Shown: in pieces, positions 25,612 to 37,892 of the stretch
Layout: every line of letters begins with the position of its first letter
Position numbering within the stretch: position 1 is the first letter of the stretch
Source of the DNA: Sphagnum compactum
Taxonomy: Eukaryota; Bryophyta; Sphagnopsida; Sphagnales
Assembly (NCBI GenBank): GCA_965153455.1
Contig: OZ234498.1
Span: 17,422,001-17,486,000 of the forward strand
DNA length: 64,000 bases
Direction of reading: 5' to 3'
Notes under the pieces: model-generated
The model's database searches: none
What the model was told of the DNA's origin: nothing
The model's input: the letters and a program-made list of their open reading frames with translations, nothing else
Position numbers and translations under genes: made by a program

Positions 25612-28600
25612 ATGGGTGATGTCTCACCACCCCCAGACCCTATCTCAAGTGCTCAATCTGCAAACAAAAGACATGGCCCCAGTCGGAGTCCATTAGGCCT
25701 AGGCACTACTATTACTACTACTACTGTGCAAGACCATGAAATTGATTGCCCTTCATCTGATGCGGATGCAGGAAGCCAGCTGAATCCTGACTCTCCCATG
25801 ACCAAACCCTTACCACATGTTGTAGCTACTGCATCACAGGCAGCTGCAGAGCCCTTGAAACCTGTGCTTGCTATGCCGCCACCACCACCCCTCCTCCAGG
25901 ACATACCAAGAACTTCAGTGATATTCTCATCCAGTAATGCCATGGAAGCCCCTGACCCAATCAAGAAGCCTGAGAAGGGTTCTGCAACACTTGTGTGGCG
26001 GGACGTGACTGTTACAACCACTGGTGGTGGTGGCTGCAAAAGACAAGTTGAGGCGGCTCCTCCTACAAAGGTGCTCAAGAGCTCTACTGGATTTGCTCGC
26101 CCTGGATCCATGCTATCAATCATGGGTTCTGCATGTTCTGGGAAGAATATTTTGTTGAAATCTTTAGCAGGTAATATTAACACTCGCAGCACATGATATG
26201 AATCTTGGTCCTCTCCTAATTTCTGATGTGACTACCCATTTATTGTTTTTTTTTCCTGAAAGGTCTAGACTAAGATCATACAAGAACTGAAGGGAAACAC
26301 ATGTCATATGGCATTTCTCAGTGTCAAAACTGCTGCAATAGCACTCAACAAAGTGAGTGCTCTTCAAGCCAGAGTTGCAAAGCCTGTTCATAAAAAAATA
26401 TGTCGATTTTTGTCTTTCTGAAATTCTGGGATCGATTGAATGCAGGCCAGCTGCCCAATAGTGCAAAACTGTATGGAGAGATTCGGCTTAATGGATTCCA
26501 ACAACCGCTTCCACATGGCACATATGTGAGTCCCTTTCTCTCCAGGCCTCTTTTAGCTATGTCTCATTTTGAGTGCTAGCTTGCTGACATCATGACTGAG
26601 GATGACTTCTTCCTGTTGTTGCTTCCAGAAATGGCAACAGAAATCAGGATTCAGATGCATAATGGTTTCTTTCGATGGCTCATTTTACTTATATACACCT
26701 GCTGTTGGGAACTGATTATTGGATGGTCATGGCAGCTAGTCACTGCTATTTGTGATGACGGTGATAGTCTGACACTTTGTGGGTGACTCTCATAAGGTTA
26801 TGACCACACTCATTGTCACGTTATCTCTTGAGTGTTGTTGTGGAGATTTGTCTGCAGTTGGTCACATAGATATGTAAGTCGCTTCCTCTTCTTAGCTACC
26901 ATCAAATTTTGAACTATACATTGTTTAATGCAAGGTATGTCTTTGGTTGCTTAATCAAAGATGTCTGTTTACCATGGCAGGCATATGTAAGACCAGAGGA
27001 GGAACTGATTGAATCTTTAACAGTCCGTGAACATCTTTACTATTCTGCTCTCTTGCAACTTCCGAGCAGGCTACCTCTTTCCAAAAAGCTTTCTCGGGTT
27101 GATGCATGCATCTCAGAGATGGACTTGGAAGAACTGGTGAGCATCCGCATTGGTTGCTCACATAAAACTGGTGGTCTCTCACGATTTGAAAGGAAACGGC
27201 TCAGTTTAGCTGTGCACATGCTCTCCTGTCCATACTTGCTGTTTCTGGAAGAACCCACCTATGGCCTTGATAGGTAGATCTTCACCACTTCCCTCAGCCC
27301 TTACACCTCTATTTCTTACTGCCTTGCCACATTTTGAACTACTGTCCTGGTCAGGATCCCCTGGAGGAGCCATGGAATAAGAAATAAGGCTTTTGGGTCC
27401 TCACCCGGATGTTGGTGGGTGGATCTTGGGATGTTACTTCAGTCTGGCAGGTGTACTCGTGATTGCAACACTGAGGAAGTTAGCATCAACCCGTCAGTGC
27501 ACAGTCATTATGACAATGCAGCAAGCTACCAGTCATGCATGGCCTCTGTTGGATCAGCTCTGTCTTCTCTCCATTGGCACTACTGTCTATTTTGGGTCAT
27601 CAAAAGGTGCCCTTGAGGTACACTTCACACCACCAGGCACATGATCATGTGTGGTGTAATTACACAGCATATAGCAACAAAACCTCCAGCTTCTCCTGAT
27701 AATCACCTCAGCAACAAATAGGTTACTACTGGCTCAGATCTCTCAGTGTGTGCCATAATGTGAATGGAATTGGTCATGGCCATTGTGGTTGCAGCAATTT
27801 GCAAACGCAGGCTTTCCATGTCCTCGCCTCCAAAATCCAACAGATCACTTTCTTGGGCTTATCGACACCAGCCTCGACCATGTCAATTCCGTGTTTAGGT
27901 TTGGACAGGTTTGGGTCCCCTTCAAACACTCTGAACTCAAGTACAACTTCTCCAAGGAAATGTTTAGAGAGATGAGCTTTCAGGCTTCACATTTAATATT
28001 AGAAGTAACAGAGGTCTCTCGTATTTGTGGTGGTGATCTAGGATGAGGAATCTGGAGATCAAACGTGGAGCCAAATTGAGTCATCTGCAGTACTACGCAC
28101 ATTGGAGGCAACTTTTCAGGCTTCGTCTGAGGCAGGACTTGTGCAGTCTCTTGTGGTTCAGCTGTCAGAAAATGTACAATTCCCTTCACTGCCTCACCCC
28201 TGATCTTAAGGATTTGTTTCTCACATTGCTTCAAGAGAAAAGATACCCACCCTGTTCAGGATCTCACCTCGTAACTGAATCTGTCAGCAGAGTTTTTCAA
28301 TTTGAATGTCAGTCAGTTGTACCCTTCTGAGTGCAAAAAAAAATTGGTGTGTGTTTGTTCAGGAAGGGCCAGTTCTGGAAAGCACAGGCCATCCAGGGCT
28401 GCTGATCTGCATGTCAGTGTTGACATGGCGGTCATGTGTAAGCATGGGCCGTGAGTTTGGCTACTATTGGCTGCGTTTGCTGCTTTCCACAGTACTAACC
28501 TTGTGCATTGGGACTATGTACTTCAACCTTGGGCATTCTGTTGACTCCGTCAGGGTAAGACTCAACAACATACACCACACAAATTTAGACTCTGCCTGTG

Positions 28601-30041
28601 AGTGTACATGTATCCCATTTTCTGTCCCTTTCCAGTGGTAGGTAGTCTATTCAAAAAACTAGATTTGCAATATGATGGTTTGATGCCAACTCTAAAATGT
28701 CAAAGATGCATTATATCATCTTCAAGTCCATTTTTTTGCCTATTGAGTTCATAATGGTCTGAATGGGTGATGTGTTTGATAGGGAAGGACAGCTGCGGTC
28801 TTTGTCACAATCTCCTTCCTTGGAATGCTATCAATTGCGGGTTTTCCTGCTATGGTAAAAGAAGTAAAGGTTAGTTTTTTTCAGGCACTTTGTGACACTT
28901 TCACCTCATCAAGGTTCATATCTTTCTTCAAGGTTTTTGCAAATTTTATCTGCTCCCGAAAGCAGTGTTAAGTTAAAAAGGACATCTGCCTGGTCATACC
29001 TCTAGTTGTAGTTTGTGCATGTCAATGGCTGAAAAACCCCGTTTTCAACAGATCGTTTATCAAGAAATTGCGCAAAGGCAGACAGGGGTCAGCAAGTTCA
29101 TCTTTGCAAACATGTTGGCATCAATTCCTTTCCTACTAGTGCTGGCATTCGTGTGCTCATCAATTTCATACTTCCTCATTGGACTTCACCCAATGTTCAC
29201 CCTCTTTATGTACTTTTTGATCAACATATTCATGTGCTTTGCAATCATGGATGGCCTGATGATGTTCATAGCCACCATATTGCCAAAAGTTTTTGAAGGC
29301 ATGGTGGCCACACTCAGCATCCAGGTAAAGCTATCTGAACACCTTTTCCCTTAAACTTACCTGTCAGGTTTCCTGAGCTTTTGAATCTAAACCGAGTGTA
29401 TGTAAATTCTTTCTAAACATGGATCCCACCCCATGACAAGTTGCCAACATGAAAACACTGGAATGGGCAAACTTTACTTATAGGTTTATTCTTGTATGCA
29501 TTTCTTAGATTTGGGATGCATTTGGTGACATGTGACTGATTCTTTGTTGACAGATACTGATGCTGCTGCTTGCTGGATACTTCCGGTTGGCGGATGACCT
29601 CCCCAAGCCAGTGTGGACATACCCAATATCCTACCTTTCGTTTTACACTTATTCCATCCAGGTCTTTTATCAATTCTCCAATTCCTTTTTTCCCGATTTT
29701 GTCCAATCATCTGACTGATCAGTCTCTCTGATATATTCTGACTTCTGACAATGCACTCAATCCCAGAGAATGATTGATGGGTGCACCAGGGGCTTTTGCA
29801 AAATGAGTATGTGGGAGTGACATTTCCATCCACCATACCAAAGGCACCTCCAATATCCGCACAAATAACCTTGCAAAATGCCTTCCAAGCACCTGATACC
29901 ATGCTGGGGAAGTGGGTGAATGTTCTCATACTGGCAGTGATGGCCATTGGTTACCGTGTTCTGGTCTCTGTCTCATTCTTACTATTTCAAGCAGTGACTC
30001 TCTATAAGCACAAAAGTTTGAGACGTAGGCAAGACGAATAA
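25612..30041 (+). CDS. ABCG3-like half-size ABC transporter with degenerate NBD
   Basis: Exons 25612-26170, 26446-26525, 26981-27273, 27443-27617, 27795-27908, 28042-28173, 28363-28554, 28783-28869, 29052-29324, 29554-29661, 29790-30041; all introns GT-AG; 754 aa. It matches the plant ABCG3 (WBC3) subgroup throughout: TLVWRDVTV, FANAGFPCPRLQNPTDHFL, VLRTLEATFQASSEA, VLTWRSCVSMGREFGYYWLRL, LPKPVWTYPISYLSFYTYSIQ, GLLQNEYVG. Residues 1-125 are a Pro/Ser-rich, probably disordered leader; the NBD is ~125-420 and the membrane domain ~480-754. The NBD motifs are altered: Walker A ends GKN at 177-179 (no Ser/Thr), the Q-loop position reads YVRPEEE, the signature is LSRFE at 279-283, Walker B is LLFLEE at 299-304 (Asp to Glu), and the H-loop is TMQQ (337 Gln for His). 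Arabidopsis ABCG3 also lacks the H-loop His, so this is partly a subgroup trait. It may act as a non-catalytic partner; substrate unknown. Confidence 0.9.
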
Positions 30042-31684
30042 GGCAAATTGAAATTTTCCAACCTACTGCCAGCCCTTTCTGTGTATTTGTATCATATACA
30101 AGCACTATGAACTGTGAACACTAGTGTGAAGAAGAAAAGGCGCAGAGCGTCTCTGTGTTTGGGACTTGGTTTGTTAACATTCTTCTTGCATGAACAGTGC
30201 AGATTATTCAACGCCAATTAAAAGAACAGCTCTATTGTTCTGTAGTGTGTGCTTGTGCCCAATTCAGAGAACAGATTTGTGAAGTGGAGGTTTCTCCAAA
30301 GTGATCTAGGCAGCTAGCAGTTCACACAAATGGCTTTTGACCTCCATGACGAGGACTCACAGCTCCTGGAGATTGAAAGATCAAGAGGGAAGTAAGCACA
30401 TATTGCATGACAACACTTTGCAAGACGTTTTCCTTGTGGGAAAAGGAAATTGTGTGTGGATGTCTCTCTGGAAAGACAGATCAGCTGTCTTTTTGGTGCC
30501 AAGGTTTACTGCCCAGTTGAACTCTCTACACCCTAGTTTTGTTTATGAAGATGCTTCCCATGTTAGTAATGGTATCCCTTCTCCATTTCTATGTTGTTTT
30601 GAGCCTTTTTCTTGCACCTATTCCAAGATTATGAAACACACCCATCTTAACCCATAAACACTTAGCAACTGTTGAAGTTACAATGTGCAGTACAATGGGT
30701 GAGACTCAAGTTCTTTTAGTGTCCTGACTGATGTGTTTTAGGTAAGGAAAATCAGCTAATTGCAAGTGGATTAGCCATCATAAGTGTTGCTCACCTGCCC
30801 CCTCCCAAATATAGCTCCTGATCCCACCTCTTATATATACCCACAATGAATTTCTGCTTGCTGCATCATCAATGTGAAATTCCAAAAAAGAAAGGAAAAT
30901 TTGGCTTATCGGGTGTTTAATGAGGGTTAAGTATTGTTTTGAGAACTTAACAATGGTCACAAATAATAGAGTCTTCATTACAAATTCACACTTGTTTGAT
31001 CATGGTTACAATAACAGAGGAATAAATCGTAAATGAGGTGAACCATGAGAATCTTGGATTGTGAATAAGTCTACCTCTATTTTTTTTGTTGCTATTTTTT
31101 GCTCTTGCACTTTAGTTCCTTGAAATCCTTATGCTCTCCTTGTTTTGAAATGCAAAGGTGTTTCCAGAATTCTACCTTTTTTTACAACAAAGTATTTCAA
31201 CTTTAATCCCCCAAGGGACTTTATATTGCTTGCATATGTTGAGGTTCGAGCCCAAGTCTTGTTGCCCACGTTTCATCGTTTAAGGTTAGGAATCCTCTTT
31301 TGTATGATCTTGCAGTCAAAGCGTGTTCATAGATGATGAGGCTCAATAGTGAGGTAGATTGTCTTTGTGTTGAGCTCGGGGGTGGACTGCTTTAGCATGA
31401 GCCTTGTGCAATCCTCGGGTTGGGTGGAGAGCTCTAATTAAGTATTTAAAAAAACACAAGGACAATGTAACAAATTAGAAAGAAGAATTTTGAAATGCAT
31501 TGTTTTTCCTTTGCATTTCCCTATGGTGGCAATATAAAACAAAGAAAAATAGATGTAGTAGCAGGCATGAGTGTGAAGAGTAAATGGCTCCCTTCGACAA
31601 CATGACAATGAAAAAAAAAGGCAACAACACAATGGTAAAGGCTTCTTGTTCTTGCTTTGGGTCTTGCAACAACACCATCATAGT

Positions 31685-31800
31685 AGGAGTGGGGATGCAA
31701 CAACATGAAGATGAGGGGGCATATGTGCAACAACATAAAGATGATGATGGGGCATATGTGCAATAACACAAAGATGATGAAGGACTGAGGGCCTCCTACA
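31685..31800 (+). repeat. ~33-bp imperfect tandem repeat
   Basis: Three units of the form 'caacaacat(a)aagatgatg..gggcatatgtg' follow one another. The surrounding 31560-32280 block uses the same gcaacaa/gatgatgg words less regularly, and gives several biased open frames on both strands that are not genes. Confidence 0.55.
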
Positions 31801-32994
31801 TTGACGCTTGTAGCAACACACAATGATAATACCTTCATACAGGTGAAGGTATAGCAACAAGACAATGGCGAAGACAAGGGTGCAACAACACAATGATGGG
31901 GATGGGGTGAGGCCTCTTGCCTATGTCTCTTGCAACAAGGTGGACCACAATGGAGGGGTGGGAGCCTCCGGGCTCTTGCAATGTGTGGCTTCTCCTACTT
32001 TCAAAAAGGCGAAAACATTTACAAGTTTTCGAAGCTTAAAGAGGGAGTGAAAGCAACACAACCATGAAGACAACAATGGAGGGGCGAAGGGCCAGGTACC
32101 TAAGATGCAATGATGGTGGAGATGGGCATGGATGGGATGGTCATGGTGTTGGGGAGTTGGCCACCCAATGGAGCTTGCAACAATGGAGTTGGGTAGTGGA
32201 GGAAATGACCCCCCCCCAAAAAAAATTGGCATGGGTTTTGGGGGTGGTGGTTCAAAACAGCCCTTTTGGTATCTAGGGCAGGGCACCACTTCAATGTACT
32301 TAATTCTATGCTCTTTGCATGTGTGACTTGTGTGTGGAGAGTCTAATGACCGTGGTTACTAGTATAGTCCCCAACATCCTCATGGGAATGAATCCTCACC
32401 AGTGCTGGTATTCAGGACCCAGGTACCTCTTTTATCATTTGTAGCCTTTATATTTCCACATGCCTCCTCAGCATCCTTCTTCTGCTTGAGTCTGTTGGAC
32501 TATGATTATACCAATGCTGGTTTGGTATAGGCTTTTGAACATATACCAGCCTGGTATTGGTAGGTATCAGTCTTTAAGTGAATTCCTTGGTTTGATTCCA
32601 TGCTAATCTTAAGTAGTTTGAATTATCTGCAGGGCATGGACCATTATGATTTTTCTGATATTATTGCTCTTGTATCAAGATTTTCACATATGTAGTTTGT
32701 TGTCAGGATGCCCCAATACATTGAGTGCACACAAATCTAAATAGGGAATTTTTTTGGCAAAAGCTACCCAACTTACTACACTTTTCATGTAAAAATAGGG
32801 ATAAAAAGTTATTTAATCCACAAAATAATTAATACCCAATAACTTATTAGAGCCATATTGATTTGATGCAACAAGATGATAAATAAAATCGGCAACTATT
32901 ATAAAGGAGTATGTAATGAGAGCAAAAAAAAATCATTTATGGTGGCATTGTTTAGGGAAAAAAAAACCACCCCAAAACCAAGTTAGTATAGTAG

Positions 32995-33380
32995 AGTTAT
33001 CCGTAAAGTCACCCTGTTTTCACCCAGTCTTTGGGCCTGCTTCCAACCCCTATCCCCTCTTTCAGTGGTATCTGCAAAGTAATGAAATTTGATTAAATCT
33101 CAGTGATGAGATGCTGAAACCCAGCATTTAATGTACAAGGTTTGAGTGTAATTATAGTAGTTGTACAGGTAGGAGCAATGAAAATATATATGTAGCAGCA
33201 GTGGAAGCGCTCAGGAAAAAGGAAAGACAGGATGAAATTCAGTTTACCACCAAAATTGGTGAAAAAACTAGTTTGGGTCCAAGTTATTTCGTTTAGTAAA
33301 ATTTTCATTCCTAGTTATGCGTTTGATGCCCTATTATGCCGAAACTGGCCGTCCTCACCCCCTAATCTAGGGACGTTATG
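32995..33380 (+). mobile_element. Dispersed TIR repeat, copy 1 (inverted relative to 63251)
   Basis: From agttatccgtaaagtcaccc to about 33380 the sequence matches the minus strand of 63251-63619 with point changes and small indels. Shared blocks include tatcccctctttcagtggta, attatagtagttgtacaggt, agtttaccaccaaaattggt and gccctattatgcc. The right end is eroded. It is non-coding. Confidence 0.75.
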
Positions 33381-34458
33381 GATCACTCTAGTGTCTCCTA
33401 CTAGGGTGTTGAAGAACTTTGTCTTCAGAAGGCCCACTCTATCACAGGAGAAGACAATGAAATTTTGTTTCATTTTTCGGTCTGTTGGCTATGCCTAGAG
33501 GGGAAACATTTTGTATTAGTGCAGGATTTGGGACAACAATAGCCCTAGGGTGGGGGCATTCCCAAAATAAGGGGTTTAGTATGAGCATTAGGAGTGGGAC
33601 GGGTTCTTACTTACACTTCGGGGCTCCCAAATAAGGGGCCTAAGATGAGTAGTAGGACTGGGAGGGATCTTCATTATGCTTTACTATTAAGGAGCAGAAG
33701 GGATGAAGGAAAGAAGATTAGCCAACATAGAGGGGGAGGTCACAAACGCGTGTATCAACAAATTGATTTTCGACAAATAAATAAATAAATCTCTGATAAA
33801 ATTATAAACATAGAGTATGATCCTAATTCGTAATGCAAATATATGTCTCACACATTATGAGGATGGTGAAAAATGATATATTTTACATCTATGAGGAATC
33901 AAAATTGGAGGTACTGAGCTTATGTTTGAACCGAAAATGGTTGATGAAAGTTATGAGTTCAAACTAGGAAGATCTGCACATTTGGCACTAAAAATTATCT
34001 GCAAATAGACCAATATTACTTGACTAATTGAGGGCAATATTGAGGATTACTCCCACAATATAGACTATACTAATTTGGCATCACTTTTTATAGGGGAAGT
34101 GAAAGAGGGAAAGAAAAAAGGAAATTCTTGGAGTTGACATTGAAATCCAATGGCAGGTGCGTGGGAACCAAGAGAAGCCTTGGGACCCATTTTGGCCATA
34201 GAAGTTGTTGATTTCTGATGGATCATCATCATCTTCTGAGAGGAGCTCTGCAGATGAGATTGTAATTTCAAAGTCCACCAGAAATTATGGAAGTAGGTAG
34301 ACTTCCATTACCTTCCAGGTATATATATATATATATCTCTTTGACTTTCTAGTACACAAAAAACACACAAAACAACAAACAGGAACAATTTGGAAAGAGG
34401 ACAAAGCAAAAGAAGATGGCCACCACAATAGTGCAAATGAAGTGTAACCTAAAACCAA

Positions 34459-34460
<2 letters not shown>

Positions 34461-34491
<31 letters not shown>
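34461..34491 (+). repeat. (CT)n microsatellite
   Basis: About 15 CT units, with a short AT microsatellite at 34320-34336 nearby. Confidence 0.9.
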
Positions 34492-34495
<4 letters not shown>

Positions 34496-34799
34496 AACAG
34501 AAAGTACATAAATGCTCAAAGGATTCTTATTTTCATATTTTTGCTTTATTATTTGTGGGAAAAATTAGGGTTTAATCTGTGGTTTTGCCATCTTATTTTG
34601 CACTCTGGCTGATTTTGGGTGGATTTTTTTAAAAATTAAAAAAAACCCCTACATTTAAGGGTTGAGTCATGTAAAGTTAACTCCAAATGCCTGGTTTTGA
34701 AAATCCCAACTCTGTAAAAACAAAAGGTATGGAACCAAAGTGTGGATTTGGTGGAAATGTTGGAATTTTGTTAGATTGTCCAGAACGGTTGACAGGCAT

Positions 34800-35482
34800 A
34801 ATCAATGCGCCGCTGCGGATCCCCCCTTTTTCTCTAGTCAGGAAGTTTCTCGCAGCTCCGAACTCGGGGAGCGCGCAAGCGTGGGTTCTTGCGTGCATGC
34901 GAGTTCTTGCGTGGTTTTAAGGCCTTTTTGTAGTCTGCTGCTGGTGCGTTCTGTTGGTGCACAACCTGCGGCAGGAGCTTGGAGAGAATTCTTGGCGTGG
35001 AATTGCGAAGATTGCTGCTACTCTGGAGGAACGGAGTTGGGTCGATTCGGGAAAGGGAAGAATTGCAGTGGGTGTGTGTTTGTGGGTTGGGGGGATAGGG
35101 GGCCGGGGAGGGGGGGACTTGACTTGTTTTGGTGTTGTTCTGTTCTTTTTTACGTGCTGATGTTTTTCTTGTATCGGAGAGATAAAAGGAAGCGTGCGGA
35201 GGATTGTTGCAGTTTTGACTGACCATGAGACTTGCAGCGTGATTCGAAAGGAGTTGGGAAGCACGCCGAAAAGACAAGGACACGAACAAGAACAAGAAGA
35301 AATTCCTCTCGTGGCAACACGGAACGAGCGTTGGGAAGAAGCGAGTGGGGTCGGTGCTGCTGGGAAATAGGCTTTCAAGGAACTGGTGTGTCTGTGTGCG
35401 TGCGTGCGCGTGTGTGTCTGTGTGTGTGTGTTACGTACCGTGTGTTGTGAAGGAAGAAGGAAAGAAGGGGGAAGGATCGAAC
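34800..35482 (+). promoter_or_regulatory. GC/CpG-richer leader of the small zinc-finger gene
   Basis: Composition shifts here from A/T-rich to G-rich with many CG dinucleotides, up to the ATG at 35483. TG/CG alternation occurs at 35389-35432. I read it as promoter plus 5' UTR. The transcription start is not resolvable and the overlapping frames are compositional. Confidence 0.4.
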
Positions 35483-35725
35483 ATGGGTGGAGGAAAGGGA
35501 CAGAAGTCCAAAACCGCGCGAGAAAGAAACGCTGAGAAAGCAGCGAAGCAAGCTGGTAAAGGCAGCCAGCTTGACACCAACAAGAAGGCCATGACCATAC
35601 AATGCAAGACGTGCATGCAGACCTTCATGTGCACCACTACTGAGGTCAAGTGCAAAGAACACGCTGAAGCTAAGCACCCCAAGGTCGACCTTGGAATTTG
35701 CTTCCCTCATTTGCTCAAAAAGTAG
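35483..35725 (+). CDS. Small SERF/zf-met2-type zinc-finger protein (At2g23090-like)
   Basis: An 80-residue single-exon frame starting MGGGKGQKSKTARERNAEK, the basic lysine-rich SERF-like start that defines plant At2g23090-type proteins. The C-terminal half has the zinc-binding pattern: IQCKTCMQTF (Cys-x2-Cys), then VKCKEHAEAKHPK (Cys..His-x4-His), ending CFPHLLKK. Length matches the family (~78-80 aa). An in-frame upstream ATG at 35345 exists, but the family start is the one chosen, and its context (gaacATGG) is good. Function is not established; the family is nuclear/cytosolic and abundant. A (CT)n tract lies 57 bases after the stop, probably in the 3' UTR. Neighbours are unrelated. Confidence 0.93.
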   Translation: MGGGKGQKSKTARERNAEKAAKQAGKGSQLDTNKKAMTIQCKTCMQTFMCTTTEVKCKEHAEAKHPKVDLGICFPHLLKK

Positions 35726-35778
35726 ACACATCTACAACCTCAAGAACTCTTTTCCCATGGACACTAGTAACACAACCC

Positions 35779-35781
<3 letters not shown>

Positions 35782-35822
<41 letters not shown>
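35782..35822 (+). repeat. (CT)n microsatellite
   Basis: About 20 CT units shortly after the stop codon of the small zinc-finger gene. Confidence 0.95.
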
Positions 35823-35824
<2 letters not shown>

Positions 35825-37075
35825 AGAGTTGGGCATGTACGAACCATTGTAGCAGCAATGGCAGTGTTGTTGTTGTTTATGTGTGCATGTCATGTGGACC
35901 ATCACATTTGCTTCTGCATGGGGTACAAGATAGTACATTGCAAGAAACAGCAAATCTCTGTGTACACTATCCAGTAAACTCTTCCTTGCAGGTGCTTTGG
36001 ACTTTGTGTGTGCTTACCAGGACTTCTACTGTGTGCCATTTTTGTATTGGAAGATCAATGTTGTGAGTGTTGGAGAAGGAAGGTTGCTGTTGCTGCTGGC
36101 AGTGGTTGTGACTGGGAGAGGTTGTTGCAAAGTTGGTCCTGTTGCAAGAATTTGAACAAAGATCAAGAATGGAAGGTTGCCATCACTGGCATCAAGAACA
36201 ACAGTTGCTGGCCCCAATGAACCACAGCAACCCCATTGGTTTTTTCAACCCCACATTGGTATTCTCTTTCCACTACTTGTTTATCTGCCCCTACAGGAAT
36301 CATATTCATAGCATTCTCTAGGACCGCCTGTGCATGCCATTTGTTTCAAGGTTTCAGGCTCAAAGTTACTGAATAATTGGAGAACAAAGGGAGGAGAAAA
36401 TTGGAGTAACAAGAAAGGGATGCAGGCAGAGATGCTTTAAAATGAGAAACAAAAGAAAAACATTAATACAATAGCTGGAACGGAAGAGGGAGCAGAGGAA
36501 AAAAAACAAGAAGAAAATAGGTGTGCCAAACAGTAGTAGGAACATAAGAGGGAGGAAAGGAAAAAAACTAGAAGGAAAAAAAAGTGCTGAAATGTGGAAG
36601 GTGTAGCACTAACTCCACAGGGTAAAGGCAAGCTGAAGGTCCTGAAGAAAATCCTCTGTACATGTGGAGAGATTGGAAAAGTACCACTTCCATTGAAGCA
36701 AATCTCCTTAAAAGCACCAGAAAATTAGCCTTCACCTTTGCAATCTGTCTCTTTTCTTTGTTCCCATCCTTGCATCACTGCAGCAAAGAGGTTGGGGACA
36801 CCACCCATGGTTGCATTCTCTTGTTATGAGAAATGGTTCTCAAAGCAACAGTTACAAGATGAGTACACAGATGATGAAAAACTGCAATTCAAAATCTGCT
36901 TGTTGTCCAGAGGGTGATATGAAAATCAATAGGACATGAGGAGATGGTGTACCTCTATTGCATTGTAAGGAACCTTGTATACACCCCATGCAATCAAGCA
37001 AGCAAACACGTATGCTTCTGGAACACCCACTGCACACAACACCTTTATAGAGAAAAAAAACAAACAGTCTTTGTC

Positions 37076-37228
37076 TGTTGAGGGCATTAACCCTTGCAGC
37101 TACCATCCAAGCTGTGCATGGGAACAGAACCAGAAGCTAATTCACAATGACTGATCTGTTGAGGCCATTAACCCTTGCAACTACCATAAAAGCTGCATGG
37201 GAACAGAACCAGAAACTATTTCACAATT
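37076..37228 (+). repeat. Two-copy ~78-bp direct duplication
   Basis: The segment ctgttgagg(g/c)cattaacccttgca...gggaacagaaccagaa(g/a)cta.ttcacaa occurs at 37076-37147 and again at 37155-37228 with about 10% difference. Confidence 0.85.
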
Positions 37229-37892
37229 GTAAAACTGCCAAAATACTTCATCAATAGCACTAATTGTAATGGCTAAACTAATCTTTGCCAAAATAAATGA
37301 GCAAGCGGATTTAAATAATCAGTCAATGTTTTGAGCATCATCACAGAAAAAATCCGCACTTCCTAGGTTACTAAAAAAACCCACAACCTAGGCTCAGCCA
37401 AAGCGACCCACCCATAAATAATTTACCTTCACTCTTTTTGAGAGTGTGAATAAAAGGAAACCCGGATGCATACAGAAATCAAAGAAAGAGTGGAAGGCAA
37501 AAGGAAAGGGATGAAGCGGCACACAAATAAGAGGGATACCAATCAATAGAATCTGATAGAGAGGAGACACACACAAGGAAATACAGCAAGATACAAGTAC
37601 TGAAACCATCACACGGGAGCTTGCTGTAGCCAGAAAGGAAAGATGCTGATGGATTTGCAACAGCTGGAAAATAAGAAAAGCATCCAGCATAACACAGAAA
37701 ATAGGAAGAAAGTAACACCAGAAATGTGCAGACAGCAGTTAAGAAATCACTACAAAAGAACAAAGAGGAGGATTGGGGGCAGTATAAAGTGAAGGGAAGA
37801 AAGTGAATGGTAGATGGCCTCCAGGGAAAGAGGGAAATTGGGAAATTGTTGTTGAAAGGGAATAGAGAGCGCAAATATGAGAAAATCAGAGG

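Larger units (their letters stand above)
30042..35482. other. Intergenic; no gene supported
   Basis: The first ~200 bases are the probable 3' UTR of the ABCG3-like gene. 31560-32280 is G/A-rich with recurring gcaacaa and gatgatgg words. 32995-33380 is a dispersed repeat. 34461-34491 is a CT microsatellite. Longer frames near 30337, 33232 and 34740 have no recognisable domain or splice support. Confidence 0.55.
35726..37892. other. Intergenic; probable 3' regions of two convergent genes
   Basis: Lies between the + strand zinc-finger gene and the - strand Per1-type gene. It contains a (CT)n tract, an A/G-rich stretch at 36360-36600 and a local duplication at 37076-37228. No coding frame is recognisable. 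Confidence 0.6.

Noticed and set aside
27393-27617. Frame reading upstream of the ABCG3-like exon 4 as coding
   Set aside because: Homology (GLDSLAGVLVIATLRKLAS) and phase require the acceptor at 27441-27442. The bases before it are intron.
34834-35378. Two 153-codon minus-strand frames
   Set aside because: They overlap the G-rich leader of the zinc-finger gene and shadow it; no domain.
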